Assembly (NCBI RefSeq): GCF_010587385.1
Contig: NZ_CP047476.1
Location: forward strand, 744,001 to 808,000
DNA from: Vibrio astriarenae
GTDB taxonomy: Bacteria; Pseudomonadota; Gammaproteobacteria; Enterobacterales; Vibrionaceae
Length of the DNA stretch: 64,000 bases
Direction: 5' to 3'
A model generated the notes under the pieces. That model did not search any database. It saw nothing but the letters and a program-made list of their open reading frames with translations, and had not been told where the DNA came from. Positions 8,238 to 16,933 of this stretch are shown piece after piece. Made by a program: the position numbers and the translations under genes. Positions within the stretch are counted from its first letter, which is position 1. Each line of letters begins with the position of its first letter.

Positions 8238-8768
8238 CTACAGTGATTCGTCAAAATAAAACTCATTCCTCTTTATCAAGACCTGAAACATGCCATAAAA
8301 AACAAAGATGACAAAAGTGACCACTAACAGTATTGCTGGAATAACAAAGTAAAGACCGCAAGACAAAATGGCCTTGTATACACCAACTGGGTTGAAATAA
8401 ATGAACATCGTAAATCCAATAGCAAACGCAACTGGCGTCATTATGACTAATAGAAAATACCGCAAACAAAGATTAAATTTACCCCCTGTAAATGTGAGCA
8501 TGTGACAGTATGCCCCAGACAACATATAAAAACATAGAAAAAAAATAACCAGGAATCCCATCAAATCCACCATCCCTGATGCATACCTATATGAAAAACC
8601 AAGCATTGTATTATTGATAATATAATTTGCAGTTTCGCCAAAGCCGAAAATTAGCAAAACAATAAACATAAGAGCCAGGACAATAAACAGACTAATAAAC
8701 ACACCAGCAATCTTTCCTAAAATAAAGCTAACTCCATCTACAAAACTCTTCACACAATCACCTATCAT
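8238..8768 (-). CDS. Polytopic membrane protein, unknown
   Basis: A 176-residue protein with four strongly hydrophobic stretches (about residues 20-45, 65-90, 105-128 and 135-165) and short charged links, ending in a soluble acidic tail. No family recognised. It stands alone and has no island promoter directly upstream; the 250 bp before it show no clear promoter that I can defend. It is one of a group of small membrane proteins between 8 and 17 kb. Confidence 0.6.
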   Translation of the reverse strand: MIGDCVKSFVDGVSFILGKIAGVFISLFIVLALMFIVLLIFGFGETANYIINNTMLGFSYRYASGMVDLMGFLVIFFLCFYMLSGAYCHMLTFTGGKFNLCLRYFLLVIMTPVAFAIGFTMFIYFNPVGVYKAILSCGLYFVIPAILLVVTFVIFVFYGMFQVLIKRNEFYFDESL

Positions 8769-9017
8769 TCCCTATTAAACAAACATTTGAAATCACCAAC
8801 CTCGATATAGAGCCAATTGAATCTATCTCTACCCCGCCCTACTAACAACTAAGAAAAACAACCTTCTAAAACAAGCCAAACACCTTGATAAAATTTCATT
8901 TTAACGCAGTAAAACGTATACCAAGCACCATCTATTGCAGCGGCTAATAAATACAGACTCAGTCAAAACAAAATTATCATCTAGCGACTACTTCTCTATT
9001 GTTGCCTCTTTTCTTGC

Positions 9018-9338
9018 CTATGCCTCTTCCGATATCGGCCCTCCCAAAATTATTAAAGTGAGAAACATAAAATAAACAAGAACAAGTTTTTGATCTAAGG
9101 CATACTCCATACCTTGCTGGAATGTAATTCCAGAATTAAAGAAAATATGAGTAGAAACGGAATAATACGTTGCCAAGAAGCAAGGGGGTACTAGAAACGT
9201 ACATATGATGACCATGGGCCAGCGCAACTTTCTTGTCCAATGGACTGCATATATTGATAGTGCGAAGGATATGTAATACCACAAAGCCAACAAACCAAAA
9301 AACAATAACCCGTGCGACAGACATATTATAATCGACAT
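9018..9338 (-). CDS. Small membrane protein
   Basis: A 106-residue protein with three predicted membrane segments (about residues 5-30, 40-60 and 82-100) and a basic WTRKLRW loop after the first. It shares a single island-promoter palindrome with the divergent gene at 9467, which also encodes a membrane protein. The predicted leader is about 35 nt. Function unknown. Confidence 0.6.
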   Translation of the reverse strand: MSIIICLSHGLLFFGLLALWYYISFALSIYAVHWTRKLRWPMVIICTFLVPPCFLATYYSVSTHIFFNSGITFQQGMEYALDQKLVLVYFMFLTLIILGGPISEEA

Positions 9339-9379
9339 GAATTTTGTACCTCTCTCAGAATACTACTCATATGACAGGT

Positions 9380-9428
9380 ACTATATCTATTCATACAGAC
9401 GAAATATGTCTAATTTAAATGGTACTAT
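9380..9428. promoter_or_regulatory. Divergent island promoter from one palindrome
   Basis: The palindrome at 9398-9410 reads GACGAAATATGTC on plus and GACATATTTCGTC on minus. A -10 lies 12 bp away on both sides: TATAGT on minus (9385-9380) and TACTAT on plus (9423-9428). Predicted leaders are about 35 nt (minus gene) and 32 nt (plus gene). One bound dimer could therefore control both genes. Confidence 0.7.
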
Positions 9429-9466
9429 ATCTAATACATTAGATCGAACACTAAAGGTTAGTTAAC

Positions 9467-10003
9467 ATGGATTACAGCAACTATGTCACTTATTATGCCA
9501 TTATTATTGGTTTTTTCTTTAACTATATTTTTACTGTCACCCCAACGTATCTGTTGACATTCGGGTTCGCTAATATTGTAAGTGAAAGACTAGCAAACTG
9601 GATGGATGGCAATGTAAAGATGATCTGTGGGATAATCAACATTATTCCAATATTCATATTCTGGCAAGAATATAAACTGATATCACTAATAGTACTTGAT
9701 ATTACCTCTTCTATAGAATTTATTAATCACGAATCTGTAGATGTAATAATGAGTGCACCTGATATACTGAAACAAAAGAGTAGTGCTTTATTTGTATTAT
9801 CACACATACTTTCCTTCGTTTACATTACAGCAGTAATCTTAATCTTCTTTGTCTTCGGAGGGATAACCTGGGCTTCAATGAGTAGGCTTATCATACCTCT
9901 CATCTTTGTTGCATTGATGTATGTAATTTACTACGCCTATATCATTGGCTATAAGGCCATCTTTACTGCATTTTGCACTGTTATACTCAAACATTTCATT
10001 TAA
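9467..10003 (+). CDS. Polytopic membrane protein, unknown
   Basis: A 178-residue protein with about five hydrophobic segments (near residues 8-35, 48-70, 70-82, 110-135 and 140-170) and almost no soluble part. It is transcribed opposite to its neighbours from the shared palindrome at 9398. No recognised family. Its base composition is AT-rich like the other membrane genes around it. Confidence 0.6.
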   Translation: MDYSNYVTYYAIIIGFFFNYIFTVTPTYLLTFGFANIVSERLANWMDGNVKMICGIINIIPIFIFWQEYKLISLIVLDITSSIEFINHESVDVIMSAPDILKQKSSALFVLSHILSFVYITAVILIFFVFGGITWASMSRLIIPLIFVALMYVIYYAYIIGYKAIFTAFCTVILKHFI

Positions 10004-10661
10004 CTGACGTTGCCACACCATATTGTCACCACTAAGAAAGAGCCTATGCGCACGCACATGACGCTGCTTTTTGCATCGGCTCACATCACTGGCTTTAAAG
10101 TGTTACGTACAGATAGTTTGTGAAGATATCCTGAAAAACGAATGATGCTGCAGTTCTAGAGCGAGCAACTTACTGGACAGGGGCTCACAGTGATTATGAA
10201 TCCTATGATTACAATTTCGTCTGGACGAAGGCGGAAAGTTCCATCTCTAAACAAACTTTCTTAAGGCTCGAGGTGTCTAGCAGAAACTGCAACTCAAGAA
10301 TTTTCAAGAGGCAAGGCTATTATTGAAGTAGATCAAGAGACTGATGTAGTTAGAAATCCAAAAGACCATTCTGTTGGTTGTACCTTTTTGTGGTAGAGGC
10401 GCACGCTTGGTGGGCGCAGGGTACGTCACCCCCTCTAGTTAACAAGATTCCAGCCCATTAAGGAATCAGAAAAAAACCATACAAGCCAGAAATAAACAAC
10501 GAGAAAATATGAAAATTTTATAATTAACGTAAAAACAACAAATATTACATCAAGTAAATTTCTCATATCGGTCCCCATTACTACCTCATCAAATTATGAC
10601 TAAACCTCTCACCACCTTCCCCATGCCTGATGACGTCACCAAGCATGGAAAGAGTTTATGC
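10004..10661. other. Intergenic region, 658 bp, possibly decayed gene
   Basis: No gene can be supported. An open frame without a start codon runs from about 10,132 to 10,324 on the plus strand and reads like protein (ERATYWTGAHSDYESYDYN), so part of the stretch may be a gene remnant. No copy of the island palindrome is present. Confidence 0.4.
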
Positions 10662-11129
10662 TCATTCCTTACCAAAATAAGCTTCATTCCATTCTTGACG
10701 TCTCCTCCTGTAACTGCCCTTGTTGGACTTCCACTCGTACCCGCCATCATTGAGAACATCTGACTTCATGAACATTCTTTCTAGCTTAACGATTTCTCTA
10801 TTATTGTTATATCCATAGTAACAACCCAAGAGACAAAACAAACTAGATATTGTTAACACTCCACCACCTATTGTTAACACTCCACCACGTAAAATTAAAT
10901 ATAGACATTTAAAAAAGGCGAATGTAAAAATTGACCATACAGAAAAAGCTATAATCAAATCCATATAGAATAACTTGGTGTCATTTGATGGCCACAACCT
11001 ATTGACTCTAAAAAGACGCTCACCAAAGTCAATCAACAATTGGACAATCTCTTCAGATAAAATTTGAACTAGGCACAAAACATAATAGATTATAATGAGA
11101 ATTATGAGATATAGAAAGAAATCAAACAT
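10662..11129 (-). CDS. Small membrane protein with basic tail
   Basis: A 155-residue protein. Hydrophobic segments lie at about residues 2-28, 55-82 and 84-105, and a charged tail (about 110-155) is rich in arginine and lysine. A 21-bp tandem repeat inside the gene duplicates the seven residues around GGVLTI. It lies about 32 nt downstream of the predicted start from the island promoter at 11168-11198. No family recognised. Confidence 0.6.
   Translation of the reverse strand: MFDFFLYLIILIIIYYVLCLVQILSEEIVQLLIDFGERLFRVNRLWPSNDTKLFYMDLIIAFSVWSIFTFAFFKCLYLILRGGVLTIGGGVLTISSLFCLLGCYYGYNNNREIVKLERMFMKSDVLNDGGYEWKSNKGSYRRRRQEWNEAYFGKE
10848..10889. repeat. In-frame 21-bp tandem duplication
   Basis: Two head-to-tail 21-bp copies (10848-10868 and 10869-10889) differ only in the last base. 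They add seven residues to the third membrane segment of the gene 10662-11129. This looks like a recent slippage event. Confidence 0.8.
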
Positions 11130-11167
11130 GATACCCCTATTAAATTAAACTTTATTTCAATAAAGCT

Positions 11168-11198
11168 ACAATAGATTACTGTTCGGACGAAATCAGTC
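11168..11198 (-). promoter_or_regulatory. Island promoter
   Basis: Minus strand: GACTGATTTCGTC (11198-11186), 12-bp spacer, TATTGT (11173-11168). The gene begins at 11129, so the predicted leader is about 32 nt. Confidence 0.7.
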
Positions 11199-11258
11199 TA
11201 AACTGAACCTTATTACCAATGTAAGTAATGACGAGAACCTTGTTCTATGTTACCAGCA

Positions 11259-11582
11259 TTACAACGTACCAAAATAATAAACAAGAGTTATGAGACTCAC
11301 GAGCCATAATGAATAGGTGAACAAATGGCAATTCCTATCATAAGCTGGCAACATAGAACTTATGCTAATCTTCTTCCCTATTCCAAATAAAGCCGCCAGT
11401 TCGCAAGGAAATATATACACTACAACTACAATCAAGAAAAATGTATATAAGATCAAGTAAAATAAAGTCATCAGCAAAAATGGCACTAATAGTAATAGTA
11501 CGTAACATGAAGCTGAAATCACTTGAACTGTATGCTCAAGTACAAACCTCAAGCGAGTTATACAATAAGAAAGTGTTTTCAT
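11259..11582 (-). CDS. Small membrane protein, coupled to upstream gene
   Basis: A 107-residue protein. I chose the ATG at 11582 because it overlaps the stop of the preceding gene as ATGA; a longer version starting at 11660 would overlap that gene by 82 bp. Two or three hydrophobic segments (about residues 20-55 and 82-103) flank a short loop. It is translationally coupled to the membrane protein at 11579-12097. Function unknown. Confidence 0.55.
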   Translation of the reverse strand: MKTLSYCITRLRFVLEHTVQVISASCYVLLLLVPFLLMTLFYLILYTFFLIVVVVYIFPCELAALFGIGKKISISSMLPAYDRNCHLFTYSLWLVSLITLVYYFGTL

Positions 11583-12097
11583 TTTATTATCTCCGTTCGC
11601 AGTTCTGCCTTTCGCATCAAATCGAACACAATCGATACTAGAGTCAGTAAATAGCCACAAGTAACTAAGAGACTTGCAGGCACAGTAAAGTAGTACCCAA
11701 AAGAAGAAACAAGCGAATTACCCCGACAAAAATATGACGGTATTAGTATGTAGTAACAAGTACTAACGATACTAGGTAACAATATAAAGCATTCGAAATT
11801 GTTAAGGATCTTTCCAAACCATCCTTTGCTGAGCTTTGTGATACTTGATGTCAATACACTAATAAAGTAACAGCCAAAAAATATCACCATCATCGTTATT
11901 GACATCAATAGCATTCGATTAAAGTAGGAAAACACCAATGCTATATTACCGTCTACGAGTGGATGAAGTAATTCTATATCTAAGCCAAGAATTACTACGA
12001 TACCCATACCGCAATAGATCCCAACCCATAATGAGAATACACAGCCTAGAGCCCTTACCAACATACCCTTCTTCCTTGCTGTAACCAAGTTGACCAC
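11579..12097 (-). CDS. Polytopic membrane protein, unknown
   Basis: A 172-residue protein with four hydrophobic segments (about residues 14-38, 56-84, 100-128 and 134-160). No known motif. Its stop overlaps the start of the next small membrane gene. No island palindrome lies in the 91 bp before it, so it may be read from the operon upstream (12.2-14.3 kb). Confidence 0.6.
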   Translation of the reverse strand: MVNLVTARKKGMLVRALGCVFSLWVGIYCGMGIVVILGLDIELLHPLVDGNIALVFSYFNRMLLMSITMMVIFFGCYFISVLTSSITKLSKGWFGKILNNFECFILLPSIVSTCYYILIPSYFCRGNSLVSSFGYYFTVPASLLVTCGYLLTLVSIVFDLMRKAELRTEIIK

Positions 12098-12188
12098 TTA
12101 AATATACAAACGTACTCAAATAATATTATTAACCACAAGATTAATTTATTTATTCAAAGTGATATGATGCCATATCACTCCGCTGCTT

Positions 12189-12554
12189 TTATTTTTTGTG
12201 CAACTTTTCTTCTAAAACCTTAGAGAAAGCCATCATTAATCGAACTTTCTCTGCAAATAAATACTTTTTTCTAATTTTTCGGATTGATAGTCCCACTAAA
12301 GCCACATTCGCCACTAAAAGTGGCACTTCAAGAATGTTTAGTGCCCCAAAATAGCAAAGTGATATAAAGATAAAAGTGGGACTAATGACGCCATAAAAGA
12401 GATACAGTTTCCACAACCCTACCCTAGGCGATAAAAGCTGTAACCCTTTTTCGACAAGGGCTCGACATTTAATATGTATTAGAATCGTATTCAAACCAAG
12501 ACTAGATATTGCAGCAACAAAAAGACTGATATTCTCGAATGTAAAAAAGCTCAT
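12189..12554 (-). CDS. Small membrane protein, basic C-terminus
   Basis: A 121-residue protein with an N-terminal hydrophobic segment (about residues 8-28), two more in the middle (about 48-92) and a very basic tail (IRKIRKKYLF, then EEKLHKK). It follows the 159-residue gene by 5 bp and belongs to the operon 14341-12189. Function unknown. Confidence 0.6.
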   Translation of the reverse strand: MSFFTFENISLFVAAISSLGLNTILIHIKCRALVEKGLQLLSPRVGLWKLYLFYGVISPTFIFISLCYFGALNILEVPLLVANVALVGLSIRKIRKKYLFAEKVRLMMAFSKVLEEKLHKK

Positions 12555-12559
12555 TATCG

Positions 12560-13039
12560 TTAGTGCCTTGTCTGATAAGCGTTTTGCATGTCTAGCCGCA
12601 CCACGTCTACTCGTCCGAAGTATAGCGACTCGAAGTCACTGAACAATCGGTTCGGCTCTGAACTGCACATATCAATAGCCACAAATAGAATCTCTTGTAG
12701 TAATTGAATATTGTCACACATCAACATCTTTGGGTTTGCAGATAAGGGTCTTAATGCCAATTCAATCGTTGATTCATGCAGGTGGCGAACATTCCCTCTG
12801 TTTTCTCTTTCGATGTAGGCTAGCTCATCTTTAAAACGCTCAAGTGTCTGTTTACTTGCCTCACAACTAAACACGTACTTTTCCAACAAAACAAATAGTT
12901 GCTCATTGGTGAGGTGCTTTATTGCTATCCTAATCGCCAAGATCAAAAGATCTTTGATGTCATAATCGTTACCCTCTACATCGTGGGGCGCTTGCTCTAG
13001 ATCTCGAGCAACGTTTTGTTTGAGTTGGTTTAGTGGCAT
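12560..13039 (-). CDS. Hypothetical soluble helical protein
   Basis: A 159-residue soluble protein, predicted mainly helical, with no cysteine or metal pattern and no membrane segment. Its start overlaps the end of the upstream membrane gene by 10 bp, so the two are translationally coupled. I do not recognise the family. It is the one soluble member between two membrane proteins of the operon, so it may be a cytoplasmic partner of them; this is inference. Confidence 0.6.
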   Translation of the reverse strand: MPLNQLKQNVARDLEQAPHDVEGNDYDIKDLLILAIRIAIKHLTNEQLFVLLEKYVFSCEASKQTLERFKDELAYIERENRGNVRHLHESTIELALRPLSANPKMLMCDNIQLLQEILFVAIDMCSSEPNRLFSDFESLYFGRVDVVRLDMQNAYQTRH

Positions 13040-13716
13040 CTGTCGATGTCTCCTCCATTTTGTTTATTCAGTTCATTTGTAATGATGGCAACTCCATAAC
13101 TCACAACAAACGTGATGGGGATTACTTTTAGGCAAATGATTAACGCCCATAGCAACTTGTAGTTGTTAACATCGGTTGCAGTCAGTAAGACAACGAAATG
13201 AATGGCAAAATCACAGGCGATAGATATGCAAATGACCAGTCCAATATTTACTATCGATGCTATTGGCATTGACAGTGCCACCTCGCTGACCGTTTTAGCA
13301 AAACCTATACTGCTACCCCATATCCCTGCAAACTGACTCTTCATAGTGTTCGCTTGCAGGCAAACCAAGTAAGTAAGGCAAACGCTTAAAACGTGAATCA
13401 CCCCACTAACACCAACTGGATAGCCTTGTGGCATAAAACCGGTGGTACTTTGCCACAAACAGAGCGCTACGAATGGCAGGTATTGCCCCAGTACTGCTCT
13501 TTTGAATCTCTGCCTGGCCTCTTCTTCTGCACTAGGTGCTTGTTTTAACCCTATGTACACTAAACCTAAAAGCCCCAGGTATCCGGTTGGCGAAAGGGCT
13601 ATAACAAAACTAGTGATTAAACTGATAGCGAAGTACTGGGGGTTAGTGAGTAGCGTTAGGGCCTCGTATGGTATTTTGAAGCTTATCGCTGGGCACTTGA
13701 CGGGCACACTCATCAT
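13030..13716 (-). CDS. Polytopic membrane protein, unknown
   Basis: A 228-residue protein with about five membrane segments (near residues 28-58, 73-92, 100-120, 150-180 and 188-215). A loop after the first (APSAEEEARQRFKRAV) is charged. A second in-frame ATG lies at 13713. It follows the helical-repeat gene 13721-14341 by 4 bp and overlaps the next gene. No family recognised. Confidence 0.6.
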   Translation of the reverse strand: MMSVPVKCPAISFKIPYEALTLLTNPQYFAISLITSFVIALSPTGYLGLLGLVYIGLKQAPSAEEEARQRFKRAVLGQYLPFVALCLWQSTTGFMPQGYPVGVSGVIHVLSVCLTYLVCLQANTMKSQFAGIWGSSIGFAKTVSEVALSMPIASIVNIGLVICISIACDFAIHFVVLLTATDVNNYKLLWALIICLKVIPITFVVSYGVAIITNELNKQNGGDIDRCH

Positions 13717-13720
13717 AAAC

Positions 13721-14341
13721 TTACCCGTGCTGCTCTATAAATTTATCTAGGCAATCATTCAGTTCCTGCTCTAATTGGTATGGAAATACACAGGCATGAT
13801 CAATCAATATAATTAACCAAAAAGTCAATTGTTCCGAGTATTGGCTCGATTCTCTTGCGATTAGATTTTTAACATGGGTCGTCACTTTTTCGTTTAGTGA
13901 AACCTCTTCGATACTTCTAACTAGCGCAAGATATGTGCAGCCAAGTTGGCCTATCGTTATATCATTGACATGCTTCAATACGGTGTTAATTAACGGGTCA
14001 AGCACCTGTAGTGGTAAACCTTTCATATTATCTTTGTTTATAACGGTAAATATAGATTCAATTAGATCGCATCTCTTGGTTGAGAAACTATCGTAATCTT
14101 CCCTACTCCCGTACAAGTGGAGTACGTCATCAAGATTTGAGCAGCCAGTGACTAACACTTTGATCCAAGCATAAATATCACTGTCACTTAGCGTTAACAA
14201 ATGTTCCTTTTCTGGGTGCTCTCCAAAATATGTGAGTGTCTTAGCCAATTCATCAATAAAGGCTTCAGGCTCTTTTCGGCGATGTGGTAAAGTATCCGTA
14301 ATCGAGTGCCAAACTGTCAGTAGTCTTAGGTCATTTTTCAA
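13721..14341 (-). CDS. Soluble protein, short paralogue of 15041-16036
   Basis: A 206-residue, all-helical soluble protein. It aligns along its whole length to the C-terminal part (from about residue 140) of the 331-residue protein at 15041-16036. Shared points are LPHRRKEP/LPLRHKEP, LTYFGE/LTYLGE, LSDSDI.AW, LIESI, then LIILI.HAC..P.QLE.E.NDCL. It lacks that protein's N-terminal 140 residues. Both genes lie behind closely similar island promoters, and each is followed by a membrane-protein gene, so a gene-plus-promoter unit seems to have been duplicated. Function unknown. Confidence 0.65.
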   Translation of the reverse strand: MKNDLRLLTVWHSITDTLPHRRKEPEAFIDELAKTLTYFGEHPEKEHLLTLSDSDIYAWIKVLVTGCSNLDDVLHLYGSREDYDSFSTKRCDLIESIFTVINKDNMKGLPLQVLDPLINTVLKHVNDITIGQLGCTYLALVRSIEEVSLNEKVTTHVKNLIARESSQYSEQLTFWLIILIDHACVFPYQLEQELNDCLDKFIEQHG

Positions 14342-14412
14342 AGTATGGATTCCTAGGAGTGATAGTTCGCCAATTCACTCATTGCAGTGTAATTAATCAA
14401 AGTATGTTCTTT

Positions 14413-14443
14413 AGGTTACTAGCTTGCTTAGACGAAATCTGTC
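14413..14443 (-). promoter_or_regulatory. Island promoter
   Basis: Minus strand: GACAGATTTCGTC (14443-14431), 12-bp spacer ending CTAG, TAACCT (14418-14413). The palindrome and CTAGTAAC around the -10 are the same as in the promoter at 16.25 kb. Leader about 65 nt. Confidence 0.7.
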
Positions 14444-14534
14444 CGTGTGCAAATTGACTGAAGGTCGCTACTTTAAATCATCATTGCTTGAAATTGATTC
14501 ACAACGACTGAACTTTTTTGTCTAGGTTAGAGAC

Positions 14535-15008
14535 TCACAACTTTGAGTTTTCGTCGCCCCCTCGATCCTCTCTCATTCTCATTTGTTCGTGTTCTTGAAG
14601 GCGCTCCCTAGTAGTGGCTTCACCTTCAATAAAAGCGGTAATAAGAAGAATATGAAAAACCATAAACGGTATCAATATCCACCCCTCCCACATCGTCAAC
14701 GCATCATAAAACGGTAGTATTCGACCAGCTATCATAGAATTGGATATGTACATATAGCTTATAAAGACTGGAGCAGAGACTGCTGTAGACAGCGTATAAG
14801 CTATTGCCAGTGGCAGTCTAATCTTACGAATGTAATGCTTTCGCACGTACTCAGCTAAGAGGTATCCCCCCCGCATTGAATGTTTCACTGCCGCAATAAA
14901 AACAATTAACACCCCTATAGGAATTATTACACTATCACTCCCAGCTATTAGCTCCCTCATTGCCATATAACCACATATAAACGCACATATAATAAATAGA
15001 CTATTCAT
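14535..15008 (-). CDS. Small membrane protein
   Basis: A 157-residue protein with four membrane segments (about residues 3-18, 25-42, 62-90 and 98-125) and a charged C-terminal tail rich in Glu and Arg. I chose the ATG at 15008 (AGGTGG upstream). An upstream TTG start at 15050 would overlap the preceding gene's stop. It forms an operon with the soluble protein 15041-16036. Function unknown. Confidence 0.55.
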   Translation of the reverse strand: MNSLFIICAFICGYMAMRELIAGSDSVIIPIGVLIVFIAAVKHSMRGGYLLAEYVRKHYIRKIRLPLAIAYTLSTAVSAPVFISYMYISNSMIAGRILPFYDALTMWEGWILIPFMVFHILLITAFIEGEATTRERLQEHEQMRMREDRGGDENSKL

Positions 15009-15040
15009 AGCAATACCACCTAAACTCCTCCTTCTACCTC

Positions 15041-16036
15041 TCAGAGACAATCATTGAATTCCTTCTCTAACTGGTGCGGCTGTACACAAGCGTGTTCAAT
15101 CAATATAATTAACCACTGGGTCAGCGTTTCCGAACGCTCTTTCGTTTCTTTCTCAATAAGGTTATCAACATAGCGAACAACGTTGCTACCTAATGAAGCG
15201 AAATGAATAATACTTTTTTTCGTAGGGTCATAAGCTATGATTTCCCCTAAAGTTAAATCATAAACATGCCTTGACGCCGCTTTAATGAGCGGCAACAGTA
15301 CTGAAACTGGAAGACTACCTTCATCATTGCTTGCCACTTGCATGATGCTCTCAATCAAAAAAAACTTTTGACTCGAATAGCGTAGATAACGTCGTTTTGT
15401 TCCGTGTAAATAGAGTAATTCTGCAAGGTCGGAATAACCAGCAATTGCGCCTTTTAACCATGCAATAATGTCACTGTCACTAAGCGCTGTTAAAGATGTG
15501 TTGTCTGCGTCTTCTCCTAAATAGGTTAGAATTTCAACCACTTTGTCAACAAAGAGTTGAGGTTCCTTATGGCGAAGAGGCAAAGCAGCTACTACCAGGT
15601 TCCAAACCATCAAAGGTGTTAGGTTCTTTTGTAAAGGATACCAAGAGAGTTGTTGGCAAAGTAACCCATGTAACCCTTCAGCACTCGACTCTGACTGCTT
15701 GATCACAGTCGATAAAATTAAGCTAGGCTCCTGTGCATATCGAACTTCATGACTGTTTTTTGTTGCTTGTTTCACCCGTTCGATCATCACTTCATACATA
15801 ACACGCTTAGGGTTTGACCCTATATTAAGTATCCCTACATAAGATAGCTCGTACACTTTTGCAAAGCTATCCTGTGGAATTGTATCAATTAAAAGATGTA
15901 TTACTTCTGAACAACGCTCATAAAATAAAGATTTAGAACCACGGGGAAAAACAATCGTAGGTTCGTAAGAGAGGGCTAGCAGTTCAACTAGGTCATTACA
16001 TATAGACACTTGTGATAGTGATGCATTATTAACCAT
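15041..16036 (-). CDS. Soluble helical protein, long paralogue of 13721-14341
   Basis: A 331-residue protein, predicted all-helical and soluble. The last 190 residues match the gene at 13721-14341. The first 140 are unique to this copy. It ends abruptly at EFNDCL, where the paralogue goes on for eight more residues, so this copy may be slightly truncated. The membrane protein 14535-15008 follows within the same operon. The leader from the island promoter at 16.25 kb is about 190 nt. No catalytic signature is visible. Confidence 0.65.
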   Translation of the reverse strand: MVNNASLSQVSICNDLVELLALSYEPTIVFPRGSKSLFYERCSEVIHLLIDTIPQDSFAKVYELSYVGILNIGSNPKRVMYEVMIERVKQATKNSHEVRYAQEPSLILSTVIKQSESSAEGLHGLLCQQLSWYPLQKNLTPLMVWNLVVAALPLRHKEPQLFVDKVVEILTYLGEDADNTSLTALSDSDIIAWLKGAIAGYSDLAELLYLHGTKRRYLRYSSQKFFLIESIMQVASNDEGSLPVSVLLPLIKAASRHVYDLTLGEIIAYDPTKKSIIHFASLGSNVVRYVDNLIEKETKERSETLTQWLIILIEHACVQPHQLEKEFNDCL

Positions 16037-16233
16037 AATGTCTTTTGTACCCCATTGTTATCATAGCCATGTAAAATGACATTTTTTATCGTTATAAGTT
16101 TAATAAAAGCACCTTTCATTAGGCCATCGGGTTGGTTAATCCCGAGGGGTGCTGAACCTATCAGCAAATGAAGAAGATTAAGGAGACATCTTCACTCGCT
16201 CATTCGTGTATGCTCATTTGAAGCGGTATGTGT

Positions 16234-16264
16234 AAGTTACTAGGATGTTCAGACGAAATCTGTC
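16234..16264 (-). promoter_or_regulatory. Island promoter
   Basis: Minus strand: GACAGATTTCGTC (16264-16252), 12-bp spacer, TAACTT (16239-16234). It is nearly the same as the promoter at 14.43 kb in front of the paralogous gene. A GC-rich inverted repeat (CTCGGGATTAACCAACCCGA on minus) lies in the leader at about 16.13-16.15 kb. Confidence 0.7.
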
Positions 16265-16292
16265 CAGCCATAAATTAAATCTTAATCTCCAA

Positions 16293-16670
16293 CTAAGCAC
16301 ATCTCGTTGTATGCCAAGAGCAAACCTCGTCGATAAAAATCTCCAACACTTGGTTGTTCTCTATCGGGCACTCTTGTGTTGATGTCAGTCCGTTAACCCT
16401 CAAGCTATCTAAGGCATCAATACCATTAAATATAATGGCTCCCCCTTCCTCGTCCTCAACAACAAAGAGCATCGCAGGTAAGCTATTAACTATCTCAACG
16501 ACACGTTCTGCGTAATCCTCATAGCAATGGGATAGTGAAACGCACCCGCTAACTCCTTGTTCTGTTATGGCGTTATCATCAAGTTTTTTTATCGCTGTAG
16601 ATAGAATGTAGTCTTTGGCTGGTATAACGCGATTTACGTCAATTATCTGTAAGTTATTCTTGTAGTACAT
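16293..16670 (-). CDS. Hypothetical small soluble protein
   Basis: A 125-residue acidic soluble protein. It has AMLFVVEDEEGGAIIFNGIDAL in the middle (a strand-turn-strand pattern) and several cysteines that do not form CxxC pairs. I took the ATG at 16670; a TTG two codons earlier is possible. It is a single gene behind an island promoter with a leader of only about 17-25 nt. Not recognised. Confidence 0.55.
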   Translation of the reverse strand: MYYKNNLQIIDVNRVIPAKDYILSTAIKKLDDNAITEQGVSGCVSLSHCYEDYAERVVEIVNSLPAMLFVVEDEEGGAIIFNGIDALDSLRVNGLTSTQECPIENNQVLEIFIDEVCSWHTTRCA

Positions 16671-16699
16671 ATTCAACTCGTCTTGTTATTTTAAATAGT

Positions 16700-16730
16700 A
16701 CTTTAACGAGTTACAGAGACGAATTTTGTC
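16700..16730 (-). promoter_or_regulatory. Island promoter
   Basis: Minus strand: GACAAAATTCGTC (16730-16718), 12-bp spacer, TAAAGT (16705-16700). It gives the shortest predicted leader of the set. Confidence 0.7.
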
Positions 16731-16933
16731 TAAATTTAACTTTGTAACTTGTAAATATTCCCTCTTAAATGTCGGCGAGAAAATAATCAATAATATGAGT
16801 CGGTTTTTATACCTTGCGATCAACAACAATTCATAGCTGATAAAGTACATCAATACTGTAGATTATTAGTACATGCTTCCCTTACTTCCTCTTTTCTTGT
16901 CTTCACGGATTGCGCCAACTTTTTTGTACGAAG

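Noticed and set aside
9875..10084. Minus-strand open frame of 69 codons overlapping the end of 9467-10003
   Set aside because: It is mostly antisense to a better-supported gene and lacks a ribosome site.
10201..10240. TTTCGTCTGGACGAA near 10.22 kb as another island box
   Set aside because: It contains CGTC and GACG but in the reverse order and close together, with no gene start nearby.
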